This document shows positions 8,618 to 16,645 of a stretch of DNA of 30,516 nt, piece by piece. The stretch covers positions 1-30,516 of IMG/VR virus record IMGVR_UViG_3300037042_001180; one strand, given 5' to 3'. The DNA comes from a virus. The position numbers and the translations under genes were made by a program. The stretch's first letter is position 1. The number at the start of each line of letters is the position of its first letter. The notes under the pieces were generated by a model. The model did not search any database. It saw nothing but the letters and a program-made list of their open reading frames with translations, and had not been told where the DNA came from.

Positions 8618-8881
8618 TTACCACTTGACCTTGTTGGCCCAAAATGCCGCGCTCATTTTGCCTTTGGCAATGTTTTCGGCATGACGGGCTTTGAATGATT
8701 CGTTTCGTTTGCTGCCTTCGGGGGAGCCTTTGACGCCCTGTTGACCGAAGCGGATGGTTTTAACCTGGTCACCGGCCTTGGCTACGACGACGTGGCTTTT
8801 GGTTGGGTGGCCTGGTGTGGCCTTTGGCTTGTTGTAGCCGGTTACACCGGCGTTGGTCAATCGGGCGTCTTTGGTTGCCAT
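8618..8881 (-). CDS. Small basic conserved phage protein, function unknown
   Basis: This 87-residue protein is very rich in Lys and Arg. It contains HPTKSHVVVAKAGDQVKTIR, then FGQQGVKGSP, and ends with NIAKGKMSAAFWANKVKW. I recognise this family as a short conserved protein in several podovirus and cyanophage virion modules, but no function is proven. The charge suggests binding of DNA or RNA. It lies 3 bases after the 151-residue gene and 3 bases before the gp10-like gene, so it is co-translated with tail proteins. No signal peptide or membrane segment is present. Confidence 0.75.
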   Translation of the reverse strand: MATKDARLTNAGVTGYNKPKATPGHPTKSHVVVAKAGDQVKTIRFGQQGVKGSPEGSKRNESFKARHAENIAKGKMSAAFWANKVKW

Positions 8882-8884
8882 GAG

Positions 8885-9340
8885 TTACCCGATGCGGTAC
8901 CAACTATTTGTGGCCTGGTAGAAGCGCATTCTGAAGAAGTCTTGAGCTGATAGGGCACTTGGAGCGCCGTAGAGGTTTGCAGCGCCATTGGCGGCGAGCG
9001 TGAAGGCGGTTATCTGCTGGGTGGTGGTGACCAGTACCTCGGTGCCGTCTGGCGTGCCGGTGTTAAGTGGCAGGGTGATTGTGCCGGTGGCGAGTGTTCC
9101 GGCTGGTTGGATGACCATCCATTGTTGGGCGCTTACGGGCGTGGGAACGGCGACGTTAAAGCCGGTGCCTGGCGTGAATAAGTTTGTCGCCACGGTGGGC
9201 GATGCGAAGGTAGTTTGAAAGTATTGCAGGAGTTGGGTGACGGACATACGTCGGGCGTCGCCGTTGTTGGGGACGTAGACGGGGATTTGATCGCCGCCGG
9301 AGACTTGGCTTAGGCCTGAGAGTTGGTTGATAGTTGCCAT
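8885..9340 (-). CDS. Tail-module structural protein, beta-rich, function unknown
   Basis: A 151-residue protein sits between the gp4-like and gp10-like genes, where P22 has no gene. It starts MATINQLSGLSQVSGGDQIP and has an SVTQLLQYFQTTF helix at about residues 33-46. The rest is beta-type, with TGTITLPLNTGTPDG and ITAFTLAANGAANLYGAP, and it ends near FYQATNSWYRIG. Such an N-terminal motif followed by a small beta domain is common in phage tail appendage and baseplate-like proteins. A role as a tail accessory or decoration protein is likely but not proven. The AAGGA site lies 15 bases before the ATG, a rather long spacing. Confidence 0.7.
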   Translation of the reverse strand: MATINQLSGLSQVSGGDQIPVYVPNNGDARRMSVTQLLQYFQTTFASPTVATNLFTPGTGFNVAVPTPVSAQQWMVIQPAGTLATGTITLPLNTGTPDGTEVLVTTTQQITAFTLAANGAANLYGAPSALSAQDFFRMRFYQATNSWYRIG

Positions 9341-9355
9341 GATGCGGTGGTGTCC

Positions 9356-9838
9356 TTAGTTAAATTCTAGTTGGCTGTCGCCGCCGACTTGCACGCTGGT
9401 GGTGGGCTGGCGTAAGAATGGATTGTCGTAGACGCGCCATGGTTTGTTGCCTGCACCGCTGGGCATGGAGCCTGGCATTTGTTGCTGGTTGGGCATAGCG
9501 GCGATAGATAAAAGCGTGTTGTACGATTCTTTCGCCGTGGTCTTGGTGTCGGGCATAACCTGCTTGCCGTAGCTGGGCGCGAGTTTGATGGCCAAGTTGG
9601 TGTAGATGGCTTCGATGGAGCTGTCTGGGACGTTGGTTTGCTCGTCTAGGTCGCTGTCCTGGGGGCTACTGGGTAGCGGGTAGGCGAGGCGAATGCCTAG
9701 GGCGTTCCATGCGGCCATCATGGTGTCGAGGCGCTGAAGGGCTGATTGAAGTTGCTCGGGTGTGAGGTCGAAGACGTAGGAGGCGAGGCCAATTTCCTCG
9801 AAGGCTTGAGTGACGAATTGGCGCTTGGTCCATCCCAT
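9356..9838 (-). CDS. Head completion / tail accessory factor (P22 gp4-like)
   Basis: The protein has 160 residues and P22 gp4 has 166. The N-terminus has QAFEEIGLASYVFDLTPEQL and RLDTMMAAWNALGI, matching the gp4 helices around RKLGVAS and DDLEAMMAEWYQDGI. Near residue 128 it has MPSGAGN where gp4 has MPTGSGN. gp4 binds below the portal after packaging, closes the channel together with gp10 and in P22 also has a muramidase-type activity; I see no obvious lysozyme motif here. The start at 9838 has a GGAG site 8 bases upstream. Confidence is high from these matches and from the following gp10-like gene. Confidence 0.9.
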   Translation of the reverse strand: MGWTKRQFVTQAFEEIGLASYVFDLTPEQLQSALQRLDTMMAAWNALGIRLAYPLPSSPQDSDLDEQTNVPDSSIEAIYTNLAIKLAPSYGKQVMPDTKTTAKESYNTLLSIAAMPNQQQMPGSMPSGAGNKPWRVYDNPFLRQPTTSVQVGGDSQLEFN

Positions 9839-9840
9839 GT

Positions 9841-10116
9841 TTATTCTCCAGTGAGTTGTTCTTGAATCAATTGTCCCAGCTTTTTGTCGCGGGTGCGACC
9901 ATCAAATTTGATGCCAAGCTGGGCGGCTTTGGTTTCTAGCTCTGCGCGGGTTGGCGGTGCGTTGTCTGATGGTGCTGGGGAGGCTTGAATGGTAGCTTGC
10001 GCGGCCTGTTCGCGCAATAGGCGGTGGTTGATGCCGTCCAGGGGTTTGGAGGGTTTACGCTTCTTTGTTGGCTTTTTGTCTTTTGCGTATTTGGGCATCA
10101 AGATAATTTCTTTCAT
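9841..10116 (-). CDS. Small basic protein with C-terminal LEM/HeH-type motif
   Basis: The chosen ATG at 10116 overlaps the stop of the preceding 55-residue gene (TGATG), giving 91 residues. A GTG three bases further upstream and an ATG at 10098 (MPKYAKDKKPTKK) are alternatives. The N-terminus is strongly basic. The C-terminal 40 residues have TRAELETKAAQLGIKFDGRT and end KLGQLIQEQLTGE, which fits the helix-extension-helix fold found in LEM/SAP/Rho-N type domains of phage head proteins. It lies directly before the gp4-like gene. Nucleic acid binding in head completion is plausible but only inferred. Confidence 0.65.
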   Translation of the reverse strand: MKEIILMPKYAKDKKPTKKRKPSKPLDGINHRLLREQAAQATIQASPAPSDNAPPTRAELETKAAQLGIKFDGRTRDKKLGQLIQEQLTGE

Positions 10117-10283
10117 CACTTGGCTTTCTTTGGGGCTTTGCCTGGCTTGCCTGCTTTGAGTGCGGCTGTGCGTGCGGTGCTGAGTGCGACTGCAATGGCT
10201 TGCTTTTGGGGCATTCCGGATTTCACTTCTTTGGAAATGTTTTTACCGATTGATTTGGTGCTATAGCCTTGTTTCAGGGGCAT
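10116..10283 (-). CDS. Very small basic conserved protein (55 residues)
   Basis: ATG at 10283 is preceded by GGAG with 8 bases spacing, and the frame ends with TGA at 10116. The protein starts MPLKQGYSTKSIGKNISKEV, continues with SGMPQKQAIAVALSTARTAA, and ends in a Lys/Pro-rich tail. The KQAIAVALSTAR core is a motif that I know from short conserved phage and bacterial proteins of unknown function. It is between the homing endonuclease gene (10-base overlap) and the next small basic gene (1-base overlap). The overlap with the endonuclease implies that the endonuclease was inserted tightly between coat and this gene. Confidence 0.7.
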   Translation of the reverse strand: MPLKQGYSTKSIGKNISKEVKSGMPQKQAIAVALSTARTAALKAGKPGKAPKKAK

Positions 10284-11020
10284 GGTGTTTTCTCCAGTTT
10301 GCGTTTATCACGGGCTAATTGCATAGATGCCAGTCGCTTGGCCCTGATAACAGGGTCTTGCCACGAGCTTGTTGTTTTTCCAGAGATTTTCTGCTTTGTA
10401 CTTTCATCTCGTGCAGGTCTAGTTCGTTCTTTTGCTGCTTGGCTCATCTTGGCACGAGTTTCTGGAGTTCTCTTGTAATCTGCCAACTTTTGCTTGGTTG
10501 ATTCTGGCATTACATAACCAGATTTTATGCGTTCTTTCCATGCCAGTTTTGTTTGCATAGATCGTGCTAAACGCATCTCATCTGTCCATGTTGCCTTAAG
10601 GCTTTCAGTTACCTTCTTACGATAGTCTTGATTTTTCCAAAGTTCAATTGATGCCTTAACCCATGATGAAACGTCAGCATACTTTCTGCCTGTAGCCTTT
10701 GCAGAAATCTTCGCAGCAACATCTGGATTTTTGGATGGGGCGGTTTCACCACCGTAAGCAACGTTGTACCCTTGTGGAGCCAATGTTCCTAAAGCAATGA
10801 TCGCCACTTTTTCTGCCGCGTGCAATTCGGCTTGCGTCTCAAACTCAGCAGCCACCGTGATTGCAGGCTCACCGTACTTGCGCCACGCACAATGCACAGC
10901 CAATTGACTGTCACTTTTGACAGACCGCTTATGCTGTGCGATGCGGATATTCATATTGCGTGACGTTTGTCCGATATATGCCTTGCCCGACGAAAAAACC
11001 AACTTGTACAAAATGTGCAT
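10274..11020 (-). CDS. Free-standing GIY-YIG homing endonuclease
   Basis: The 248-residue protein has a GIY-YIG nuclease domain at about residues 1-95: LYKLV at 4-8 stands for the GIY element, AYIGQT follows at 14-19, then an Arg at 26, a Glu in ELHAAEKVAII and GYNVAYGGE at the end. The C-terminal part has repeated basic motifs (TKQKLADYKRTPETRAKMSQ, then STKQKISG) of the NUMOD3 type that bind DNA in homing enzymes. It is not inside an intron as far as can be seen and sits right behind the coat gene. A sampled 60 bases are 43 percent G+C. It would cut related phage genomes lacking the gene near this site. Activity is not proven. Confidence 0.88.
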   Translation of the reverse strand: MHILYKLVFSSGKAYIGQTSRNMNIRIAQHKRSVKSDSQLAVHCAWRKYGEPAITVAAEFETQAELHAAEKVAIIALGTLAPQGYNVAYGGETAPSKNPDVAAKISAKATGRKYADVSSWVKASIELWKNQDYRKKVTESLKATWTDEMRLARSMQTKLAWKERIKSGYVMPESTKQKLADYKRTPETRAKMSQAAKERTRPARDESTKQKISGKTTSSWQDPVIRAKRLASMQLARDKRKLEKTPCP

Positions 11021-11052
11021 ATCATGCTCCTGATTAACTCAAGAGCATGATA
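11020..11052 (-). promoter_or_regulatory. Hairpin sequestering the homing endonuclease ribosome binding site
   Basis: A perfect 10-bp inverted repeat (TATCATGCTC at the 5' side, GAGCATGATA at the 3' side on the minus strand) with a 13-base loop ends on the first base of the endonuclease start codon. The Shine-Dalgarno AGGAG spans the loop-stem border at 11031-11027. In this structure ribosome access would be blocked on long read-through mRNA from the coat gene. T4 homing endonuclease genes use the same kind of control. No U-run follows, so it is not an intrinsic terminator. Confidence 0.7.
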
Positions 11053-11072
11053 ACACATTAAGCGGTATTATC

Positions 11073-11095
11073 TTGTTTAATTATTGATTAAACAA
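11073..11095 (-). other. AT-rich inverted repeat over the coat stop codon
   Basis: TTGTTTAAT and ATTAAACAA form a perfect 9-bp dyad with a 5-base centre that covers the TAA stop of the coat gene. It is not followed by a U-run on the minus strand. It could protect the 3' end of coat mRNA or remain from insertion of the endonuclease gene just downstream. Function is unknown. Confidence 0.35.
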
Positions 11096-12370
11096 AAGTA
11101 TACCTGACATTTCCGGGTTTTTGTTGACCACGCCGAACAGGGTGTCCATGCGGTATTTGATGGTCATGCTGTCGATGTCGTAGAACTTTTGCATCACCAA
11201 CTCAATGCCTTGGTCGGTGCTTGCACGCATGACTGCGACACCAGCGTCCGAGGGCACTGCGTAGCGTCCGGGCAAGATTTCCAAGGAGTCACGCTGCCAG
11301 AACACGTTAACCGCTGCGGTGTTGACGTTCAGGAAGGTGATGGCGGCTGCGTCGGCTGCAATGGCCACTTCGACGTTTTTGTACTGCAACTGAGCGTCGG
11401 TTGGGGCCACGCCCTGAGCGCCGATGATCGGTGGAGTAATCACTAAGCTGGTGCCGCCGACGGGGACGCTCACGACACGGAATGTCTTGAGTTGGCCGGT
11501 GGATTGCTTGGTGATGTGGTGCACGGCGTAGACTTCAGCGATTGTGAAGGCGTCGCCAGCTTTGACGCTTTCCGAGGTGGTCACGGTGACGGTTTGGAAG
11601 CGGTTGTCAACGTTGATCTGGCCGCCGACGGAGGTCGATGTGGCTTGAGGAGCGTAGTTCGCTTGTGTGCCTGCACCGCTGGTGTCGATAGTGATGGCAG
11701 CGCCGCCAGCGGCTGCTGTCAGACGGTTGGCGTAGTCCATTTTGTAAGTCTCGAAGCCGGCGACCGTACCGACGTATGAACGCTCGTAGGCTTTGTCGGA
11801 CTTGGAGTTACCGAATGAACGTGTGGCAGCGGCCAAGTTACCGGCGAGGCCGTTGTAGTCGCGGCTGGAGAGGGCGATGAAGCGGTCGTAATCGGGCACG
11901 CCTTGCTCGTTCAGGATGGCGTCGCACAGGGCGATGTCGTCGTAGTCACCGGCAGCGGCAGCAATTGGCACGACCAAAGAACCGAGGCCAGCGGCTGAGT
12001 TCATGATGGCGATATTGATGTCGGATGCAAGTTTCTGTTTGGCGCTGTCACCGAGGCGACCTTCTTGCAGGGCGTCACGGAGTTCCAAGGTGGTCATTTC
12101 CCATGGCACTGTCTTGCTGAAGCCGAGAGTAGCGGGGACGGCCAACTGGGTCATGCCTTGGTAAGAACCGGCAATAGTTACGCCTGGCGTGCTGTCGATG
12201 GACTGCGCGATGTAAGGCTGTGGACGCCAAATGGTGTTGTTTGAACGCTCCATTTGTGTTTGGTCTGTGTTGTAGACCGAAACGTGGCGGGAAAGCACCA
12301 GTGCGTCTTGGAAGCCTTCGAGGAGGTCTTCAAAGGCGACACGTTCTTCTTTGCTAAATGCGTTTGACAT
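11081..12370 (-). CDS. Major coat protein (P22 gp5-like)
   Basis: This 429-residue protein is almost the same length as P22 gp5 (430) and belongs to the HK97-fold P22 coat family. Diagnostic matches are QMERSNNTIWRPQ at about residue 38 (gp5 has MQRSSNTIWMPV) and INVDNRFQTVTVT near 250 (gp5 has VNVDNRFATVTLS). A later NVNTAAVNVFW stretch matches the gp5 segment around NVFW. It forms the T=7 type procapsid with the scaffold encoded just upstream. The ATG at 12370 has a strong AGGAA site 8 bases ahead, consistent with the need for high expression. The gene follows the scaffold stop by 20 bases. Confidence 0.95.
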   Translation of the reverse strand: MSNAFSKEERVAFEDLLEGFQDALVLSRHVSVYNTDQTQMERSNNTIWRPQPYIAQSIDSTPGVTIAGSYQGMTQLAVPATLGFSKTVPWEMTTLELRDALQEGRLGDSAKQKLASDINIAIMNSAAGLGSLVVPIAAAAGDYDDIALCDAILNEQGVPDYDRFIALSSRDYNGLAGNLAAATRSFGNSKSDKAYERSYVGTVAGFETYKMDYANRLTAAAGGAAITIDTSGAGTQANYAPQATSTSVGGQINVDNRFQTVTVTTSESVKAGDAFTIAEVYAVHHITKQSTGQLKTFRVVSVPVGGTSLVITPPIIGAQGVAPTDAQLQYKNVEVAIAADAAAITFLNVNTAAVNVFWQRDSLEILPGRYAVPSDAGVAVMRASTDQGIELVMQKFYDIDSMTIKYRMDTLFGVVNKNPEMSGILLFNQ

Positions 12371-12390
12371 GATTTATTTCCTGAAAATGA

Positions 12391-13248
12391 TTATTTTGAG
12401 ACTGCGCGTTTCTGTGCTCTGTACTGAATGACTTTCGTCATGTTGCCAGTGCGGGCAGCGTCTTCGCGGAGCCGCTCTAGGGTTGAGTCCACCGCGCCGG
12501 ATGAGCGGCCAGTACCTGTGACTACTCGCTCGGGCGGTGGGGCTGCTTTGCGGTTGGTAACTTTCAAGTCTTTCTCCAGTTTAGCGACCGCAAATGCAAA
12601 CTTTACGGGGTCTTTGATCTCGGATAGCTCTTTTGCCTTCTTTGGGTTCTTGCCAAGTGCGTAAACCACGAGGGCCGGATTATCGGCACCTTGGAGCATG
12701 ACACCTTGCTGGGTGACGCTGAATAATTCCTGGGCGATTGCCTCGGCATCATCAAAGTCTTTGACTTTCAGTTCTGCTTTCGCTTTGCTGTAGCCGTCCA
12801 GCTTGGATTGCCAGGCCTTTTGCTGATTCATAACTTCAGCTTCTTGCTTGGCGTTGACGTCGTCGGCTGTTCGCTTGCGCTCGAACCAATTGGTCAATGC
12901 TGTCTCGAATTGATCGGCGTCGTAGTCGTGATCTTCTAAGGTGGGCTTTTTCCCCAGCACGACCGGTTTGTTCTCGGTGGTGGCGGTGGTGTGTAGCTTT
13001 CCCTGAAGTTCGCGGTTTTGGCGCTGAAGTTCGCGGTTCGTTTTACGCAATTCGCGTACCCATTCGGGCGCGTGAGCTGGTTCCTCGGGAGGTGGTGCGT
13101 CCTCGCCAATGCTTACGATCACGTCGTCGTTGTCGCTTTCGTTGGACTGGTCGGCTGAGTCTGCGCTGGGCGCGTCCTCGGCTTGGATTTCGTCCTGAAC
13201 GATCACGTCGTCGTCTTGGCTATCGTTTGCTTCTACCTTTTGATTCAT
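12391..13248 (-). CDS. Scaffolding protein (P22 gp8-like)
   Basis: The 285-residue protein lies between portal and coat, the place of P22 gene 8 (303 residues). The N-terminal 60 residues are very acidic and disordered (many D and E). A helical, coiled-coil part follows (RELRKTNRELQRQNRELQGK at about 66-85), then EFE-type charged helices. The C-terminus is basic (QYRAQKRAVSK), like the helix-turn-helix tail that scaffolds use to bind coat. It guides coat assembly, leaves the procapsid before DNA fills it, and is not in mature virions. Sequence identity with gp8 is low, so the call depends mainly on place, charge pattern and size. Confidence 0.82.
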   Translation of the reverse strand: MNQKVEANDSQDDDVIVQDEIQAEDAPSADSADQSNESDNDDVIVSIGEDAPPPEEPAHAPEWVRELRKTNRELQRQNRELQGKLHTTATTENKPVVLGKKPTLEDHDYDADQFETALTNWFERKRTADDVNAKQEAEVMNQQKAWQSKLDGYSKAKAELKVKDFDDAEAIAQELFSVTQQGVMLQGADNPALVVYALGKNPKKAKELSEIKDPVKFAFAVAKLEKDLKVTNRKAAPPPERVVTGTGRSSGAVDSTLERLREDAARTGNMTKVIQYRAQKRAVSK

Positions 13249-13275
13249 CGTTGACCCTGTCGAACTCGCCCATAG

Positions 13276-13299
13276 AAACGGCTGGGCGGGGTGCCGTTT
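13276..13299 (-). other. Stem-loop between portal and scaffold genes
   Basis: AAACGGC and GCCGTTT make a 7-bp stem with a 10-base C-rich loop in the 79-base gap between the portal stop and the scaffold start. There is no U-run. In many phages such gaps hold RNA processing or promoter sites that let scaffold and coat be made in larger amounts than portal. No convincing promoter was found by eye. Confidence 0.3.
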
Positions 13300-13327
13300 A
13301 GCGCATTGTCGCTCTTTTTAACTCAAT

Positions 13328-15379
13328 TCACAACTGGGGTTGCTCTTGTTGCATTGGTGGCATCAAAGTTTCCATCATCTTCATGGCGTGGTCTTGAGAT
13401 TCCATGTCGACCTCGGATAAGGTTTTCATGGTTTGGGCGCGTTTGAGTTCGGCGGCTGCGACGGTTTCCACGGTGTCGGCGCGGGCTTTGGCGGCTTTGG
13501 CTGTGGCTTCTTCGGCTGCGGCTTGGAGGTACACCGCATTCGGGTCTTGAGGCTTGCCTTGCATTTCGGCCATCATTTCTTCTTGCTCTGCGTCGGTGGG
13601 TTTGAGCACGCCCATGCGGAGTAGCTTTTTCCTGAAGTAGGCGTTTGCGTCGCTGATGCCTTCGCCTTCCATGTTCATCATGGCCATGGCGGTGATGACC
13701 TGAGCTGTCTCTGGGTCTTGAGTGATCTGGAGCATCCCAGTAAGCGCACGAACGGTTGCTTGCTTCTTGCTGCTGCTGGACGGCCCCACGTCTGCGATGA
13801 CGTCGAATGTGGCGCTGCTCATGTCGTTTTCCATGACGATTTCGCCGGTTTCTTGGTCGATGGTGGGTTGCATTAACTCGACGACGCCGGAGTCGCCGGA
13901 TGGGGCGACGGTCTTCATTTTGCGCTTGTCTTCGGTGTAAATGTCACGGGCCATGGAAAGCCAAATCTCGCCGCAGCGTTTCATGCCTTTGGCAAAGTTG
14001 CTCATGTAAATGAAGGATTGACCGTCGACGCGGGTTTGAATCATCTCAACGGCTTTGCCGGACATGCCGCTGACCATTTGGTCTGCGCCTTGCTGGTTGC
14101 CGAGAATGTCCTGCATATCGGTCTCGGTGATCTGCAAGAGCGCGGCCATGGCGGGCGGGATTTGTGGGCTTTTGGTGTAAGCCACCGGGCCGCTAATGGC
14201 CTGGTTTCCGTTTTGGTCGGTGATGGGGTTAATGAGCAGGTAAGGGTAGTCTTTGAGGTTGTCCTCTGCCCACATCATTTGATGCCCGGCGACTTGCTCG
14301 GGCATGAGGATGGGCTTTTCTACGCTTGAGAGGGCGCTGATCTCGCCGAGCTTGGAGAGCTGCATGTTCTTGAGGCGCTGGGCGTCCTTGGCAAGCCTGA
14401 CGTGCCCCATGCAGCGTTCCACGTTGTCCACAAACCAGCGTTTGCCGTAGACGACCACGATGGGGATGCACTTACCGGCGATGTAGCCGGCGTCTTCCAG
14501 GACGCGGCCACCGCTTAGAACGTATTTGCGCACGCGCTTACGCTTGACCTTCTTTTGGCGTACTTCGCGGGAGCCGATAGCGGCTAGGGTTTCCTCTAGG
14601 CTTTCGTCGTTGGTGAAGTCGGCTTGTGTGTAGCGTTCCTCGGTTCCGTCGATGGCCGCAAAGATGCGGATGGTCTCGGTCTTTTCCTCGACTTTGTAAT
14701 ATTCTGCGACGTAGACCACGTCCGGGGTGCACCAGTCAAATTCTGATTGGTGAATGATTTTGGGCCAGTCGGTGGGGTTGTCGTTGTATGTTTCGGTGTA
14801 AGCCTGGCGGGTCATGCTGGTGACGACGTAGCAATATTTTGCGTCTGATTTGTCCTGGCGCTTGGCACCGAGGTCGAAGAAGACTGAGCTGTCGGCGTCG
14901 AAGATGGGTTCGATGCGGATGCGTTGGCGGTCGTCTTCGTCGTTTTCCTCGTCCTCGTAGACGGTGCGCAGGCGCCATGCACCGATGCCTCCGCCTACGG
15001 CTTCCTCGAATGCGTTGTCGTAGGCTTCGTCGGCGACTGATGCCTGTTCGTCTGCCCGGTAGAGGCCGTCGCAGACTTCGGCTAGCTTGTCGTTTTCGGC
15101 ACCGTCTTTGCTTACGAAGTCCACCGTGATGCGGTTATTGCGGTACTCGTTGACGACGCGAATGACGGCCAACATGATTTTGTTGACCTCGAATTTTGGT
15201 TTGTTTTCGTACTGATCCCAGAGCGGGCCTTCCCACTGGGCACCGGCGAGGGAGTAGAAACGCCGGTCTTGGAGGCATTGCAGGCGCTCATCTCGCAGGG
15301 CGCTTTGGACGTCATCAAACTGGGTGATGGCTTCTGAGTGAATGTTGGCGAGGCGTTGGTCGGTGGATAGGCGGGCCAT
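13328..15379 (-). CDS. Portal protein (P22 gp1-like)
   Basis: The chosen ATG at 15379 (MARLSTDQRL) has an AAGGA site 9 bases upstream and gives 683 residues; P22 gp1 has 725. An in-frame ATG at 15415 has no such site. The protein has features of the P22 portal family: a FYSLAGAQWEGPLWDQYENK region near residue 40-60, RVVNEYRNNRITVDF after it, and a core GKCIPIVVVYGKRW. Near the C-terminus is a long Ala/Glu/Lys-rich helix (about residue 590-670) that fits the barrel-helix of P22 portal, ending in a Met/Gln-rich tail. Twelve copies would form the DNA entry ring at one vertex and dock the terminase. It starts about 40 bases after the terminase stop. Confidence 0.93.
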   Translation of the reverse strand: MARLSTDQRLANIHSEAITQFDDVQSALRDERLQCLQDRRFYSLAGAQWEGPLWDQYENKPKFEVNKIMLAVIRVVNEYRNNRITVDFVSKDGAENDKLAEVCDGLYRADEQASVADEAYDNAFEEAVGGGIGAWRLRTVYEDEENDEDDRQRIRIEPIFDADSSVFFDLGAKRQDKSDAKYCYVVTSMTRQAYTETYNDNPTDWPKIIHQSEFDWCTPDVVYVAEYYKVEEKTETIRIFAAIDGTEERYTQADFTNDESLEETLAAIGSREVRQKKVKRKRVRKYVLSGGRVLEDAGYIAGKCIPIVVVYGKRWFVDNVERCMGHVRLAKDAQRLKNMQLSKLGEISALSSVEKPILMPEQVAGHQMMWAEDNLKDYPYLLINPITDQNGNQAISGPVAYTKSPQIPPAMAALLQITETDMQDILGNQQGADQMVSGMSGKAVEMIQTRVDGQSFIYMSNFAKGMKRCGEIWLSMARDIYTEDKRKMKTVAPSGDSGVVELMQPTIDQETGEIVMENDMSSATFDVIADVGPSSSSKKQATVRALTGMLQITQDPETAQVITAMAMMNMEGEGISDANAYFRKKLLRMGVLKPTDAEQEEMMAEMQGKPQDPNAVYLQAAAEEATAKAAKARADTVETVAAAELKRAQTMKTLSEVDMESQDHAMKMMETLMPPMQQEQPQL

Positions 15380-15418
15380 GTGTTTAGTTCCTTGGGGTTT
15401 GCGCGATTGTCGCATTGA

Positions 15419-16645
15419 CTACCATTTGTGCATAGTAGCTATTGGGGTGAAGGTGGCGGGTTTGGCTGCACCGGAGCGCCGGACGGCTTCGCAGGCGTAG
15501 CGGAGGGCGTCGATGACGTGGTTCTTTTTGTCCTCCAAAACTGGCAGTATCTTGCCGGTTAACGGGTCGGTTTTGTAGCTGTAGAGGGTGAGTTCGTCGA
15601 TAGTGTGGAGGCAGCGGGGGTGAACCACGATGTCGTAATTCTTGAGGAACTCAATGCCTTCCTCGACGGACTTCGGGCCTTTGACGGCGGTCATGATCTT
15701 TGGAAAGCCGTTCTTTCTCATGTGGCTGATAGTTTCGGGCCTGGCTGAATCTGCAACGATGGGCCACTTTTCTGCCTCGGGCACTTGCATAAATAGTTCT
15801 GGGGTGTTGACGATCTCGCAGCCCACCATGTAGGCTTCGTAGTCGATGTAGAGTGTGCGCCCGATGATGTGGCAGCGCACCAAGGTTGTCGGGTCAACCG
15901 AAAAGCCCCAGTCAGCGCCGAAGCGGTGAATGGCGTCACGGGGGGCGTCGAAGTCGTCGACACGCCAGTTCTTAAACACCCGCGATACGCTGTTGGTGAG
16001 GTAACCGCCCATCCAAACGTGCTGGTATTTGTCGGGGTCACGGCGGAGGTCGTACTGCATTTCATCCCTGAGCACGTCGGGGAACCACGGGTTGTCGGTG
16101 AAGTTGACCTTTAAAACTGTGGCGTCTTTGGGTGGTGTTGCACCGCGTAGGAGGATGTCAACCGGGTCGCTGGACTGGCGCGGGTTCCATGTAAACCAAA
16201 GTTCTGAGTTTGGTTTCCTGATTGTGGGTCGGAGTAGGTCTAAGCTGGTTTGGCTCAGGCTTTGGGCTTCCTCCACCCATGCGCAATCGTAGCCTTCTAG
16301 CGACTTAATGCTGTCGGCGGTATGGTTCTGCATACCTTGGAAAATAATGGCTCCATCGCCCTTCTTGGACTTGATAACGGCGTCTTGGACTTCGAAGTAA
16401 GCACCGGCGTTCATGCCTTGGATTTTGGTCTCCAGTAAACGCTTCACCGATTGGCTGAGTGATTTCTGAATCTCACGAACGCAGACGCTTCGCCGCTTTT
16501 GGTCGATGATATGGGCCTCTATCATCAATTCTGCAAAGAGGTGCGACTTCCCAGAGCCACGCCCACCCCAAGCGCCTTTGTAGCGGCTGGGTTCCATCAG
16601 GGGGATGGCCCAAGCGGGGGTTTGGAGTTGAAGGACTTTACTCAT
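15419..16645 (-). CDS. terL: Terminase large subunit (packaging ATPase-nuclease)
   Basis: The 408-residue protein shows both terminase domains. The ATPase has Walker A GGRGSGKS at 27-34, and Walker B with catalytic Glu in CAWVEEAQ at 121-128. The nuclease has acidic residues in FGADWG (D245), VADSARPE (D299) and HVIDALRY (D379), as in RNase H-like headful nucleases. It moves DNA into the procapsid and cuts it. I chose ATG 16645, which overlaps the small-subunit stop by 8 bases and implies translational coupling. A TTG seven codons upstream is possible but has no advantage. The family is short compared with P22 gp2 (499). Confidence 0.95.
   Translation of the reverse strand: MSKVLQLQTPAWAIPLMEPSRYKGAWGGRGSGKSHLFAELMIEAHIIDQKRRSVCVREIQKSLSQSVKRLLETKIQGMNAGAYFEVQDAVIKSKKGDGAIIFQGMQNHTADSIKSLEGYDCAWVEEAQSLSQTSLDLLRPTIRKPNSELWFTWNPRQSSDPVDILLRGATPPKDATVLKVNFTDNPWFPDVLRDEMQYDLRRDPDKYQHVWMGGYLTNSVSRVFKNWRVDDFDAPRDAIHRFGADWGFSVDPTTLVRCHIIGRTLYIDYEAYMVGCEIVNTPELFMQVPEAEKWPIVADSARPETISHMRKNGFPKIMTAVKGPKSVEEGIEFLKNYDIVVHPRCLHTIDELTLYSYKTDPLTGKILPVLEDKKNHVIDALRYACEAVRRSGAAKPATFTPIATMHKW

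Noticed and set aside
13276-13299. Intrinsic terminator between portal and scaffold
   Set aside because: Stem-loop without U-run on either strand; the operon must continue to scaffold and coat.
15380-15415. Portal start 12 codons upstream
   Set aside because: The ATG at 15379 has AAGGA at good distance; the upstream one has none and falls 3 bases from the terminase stop.
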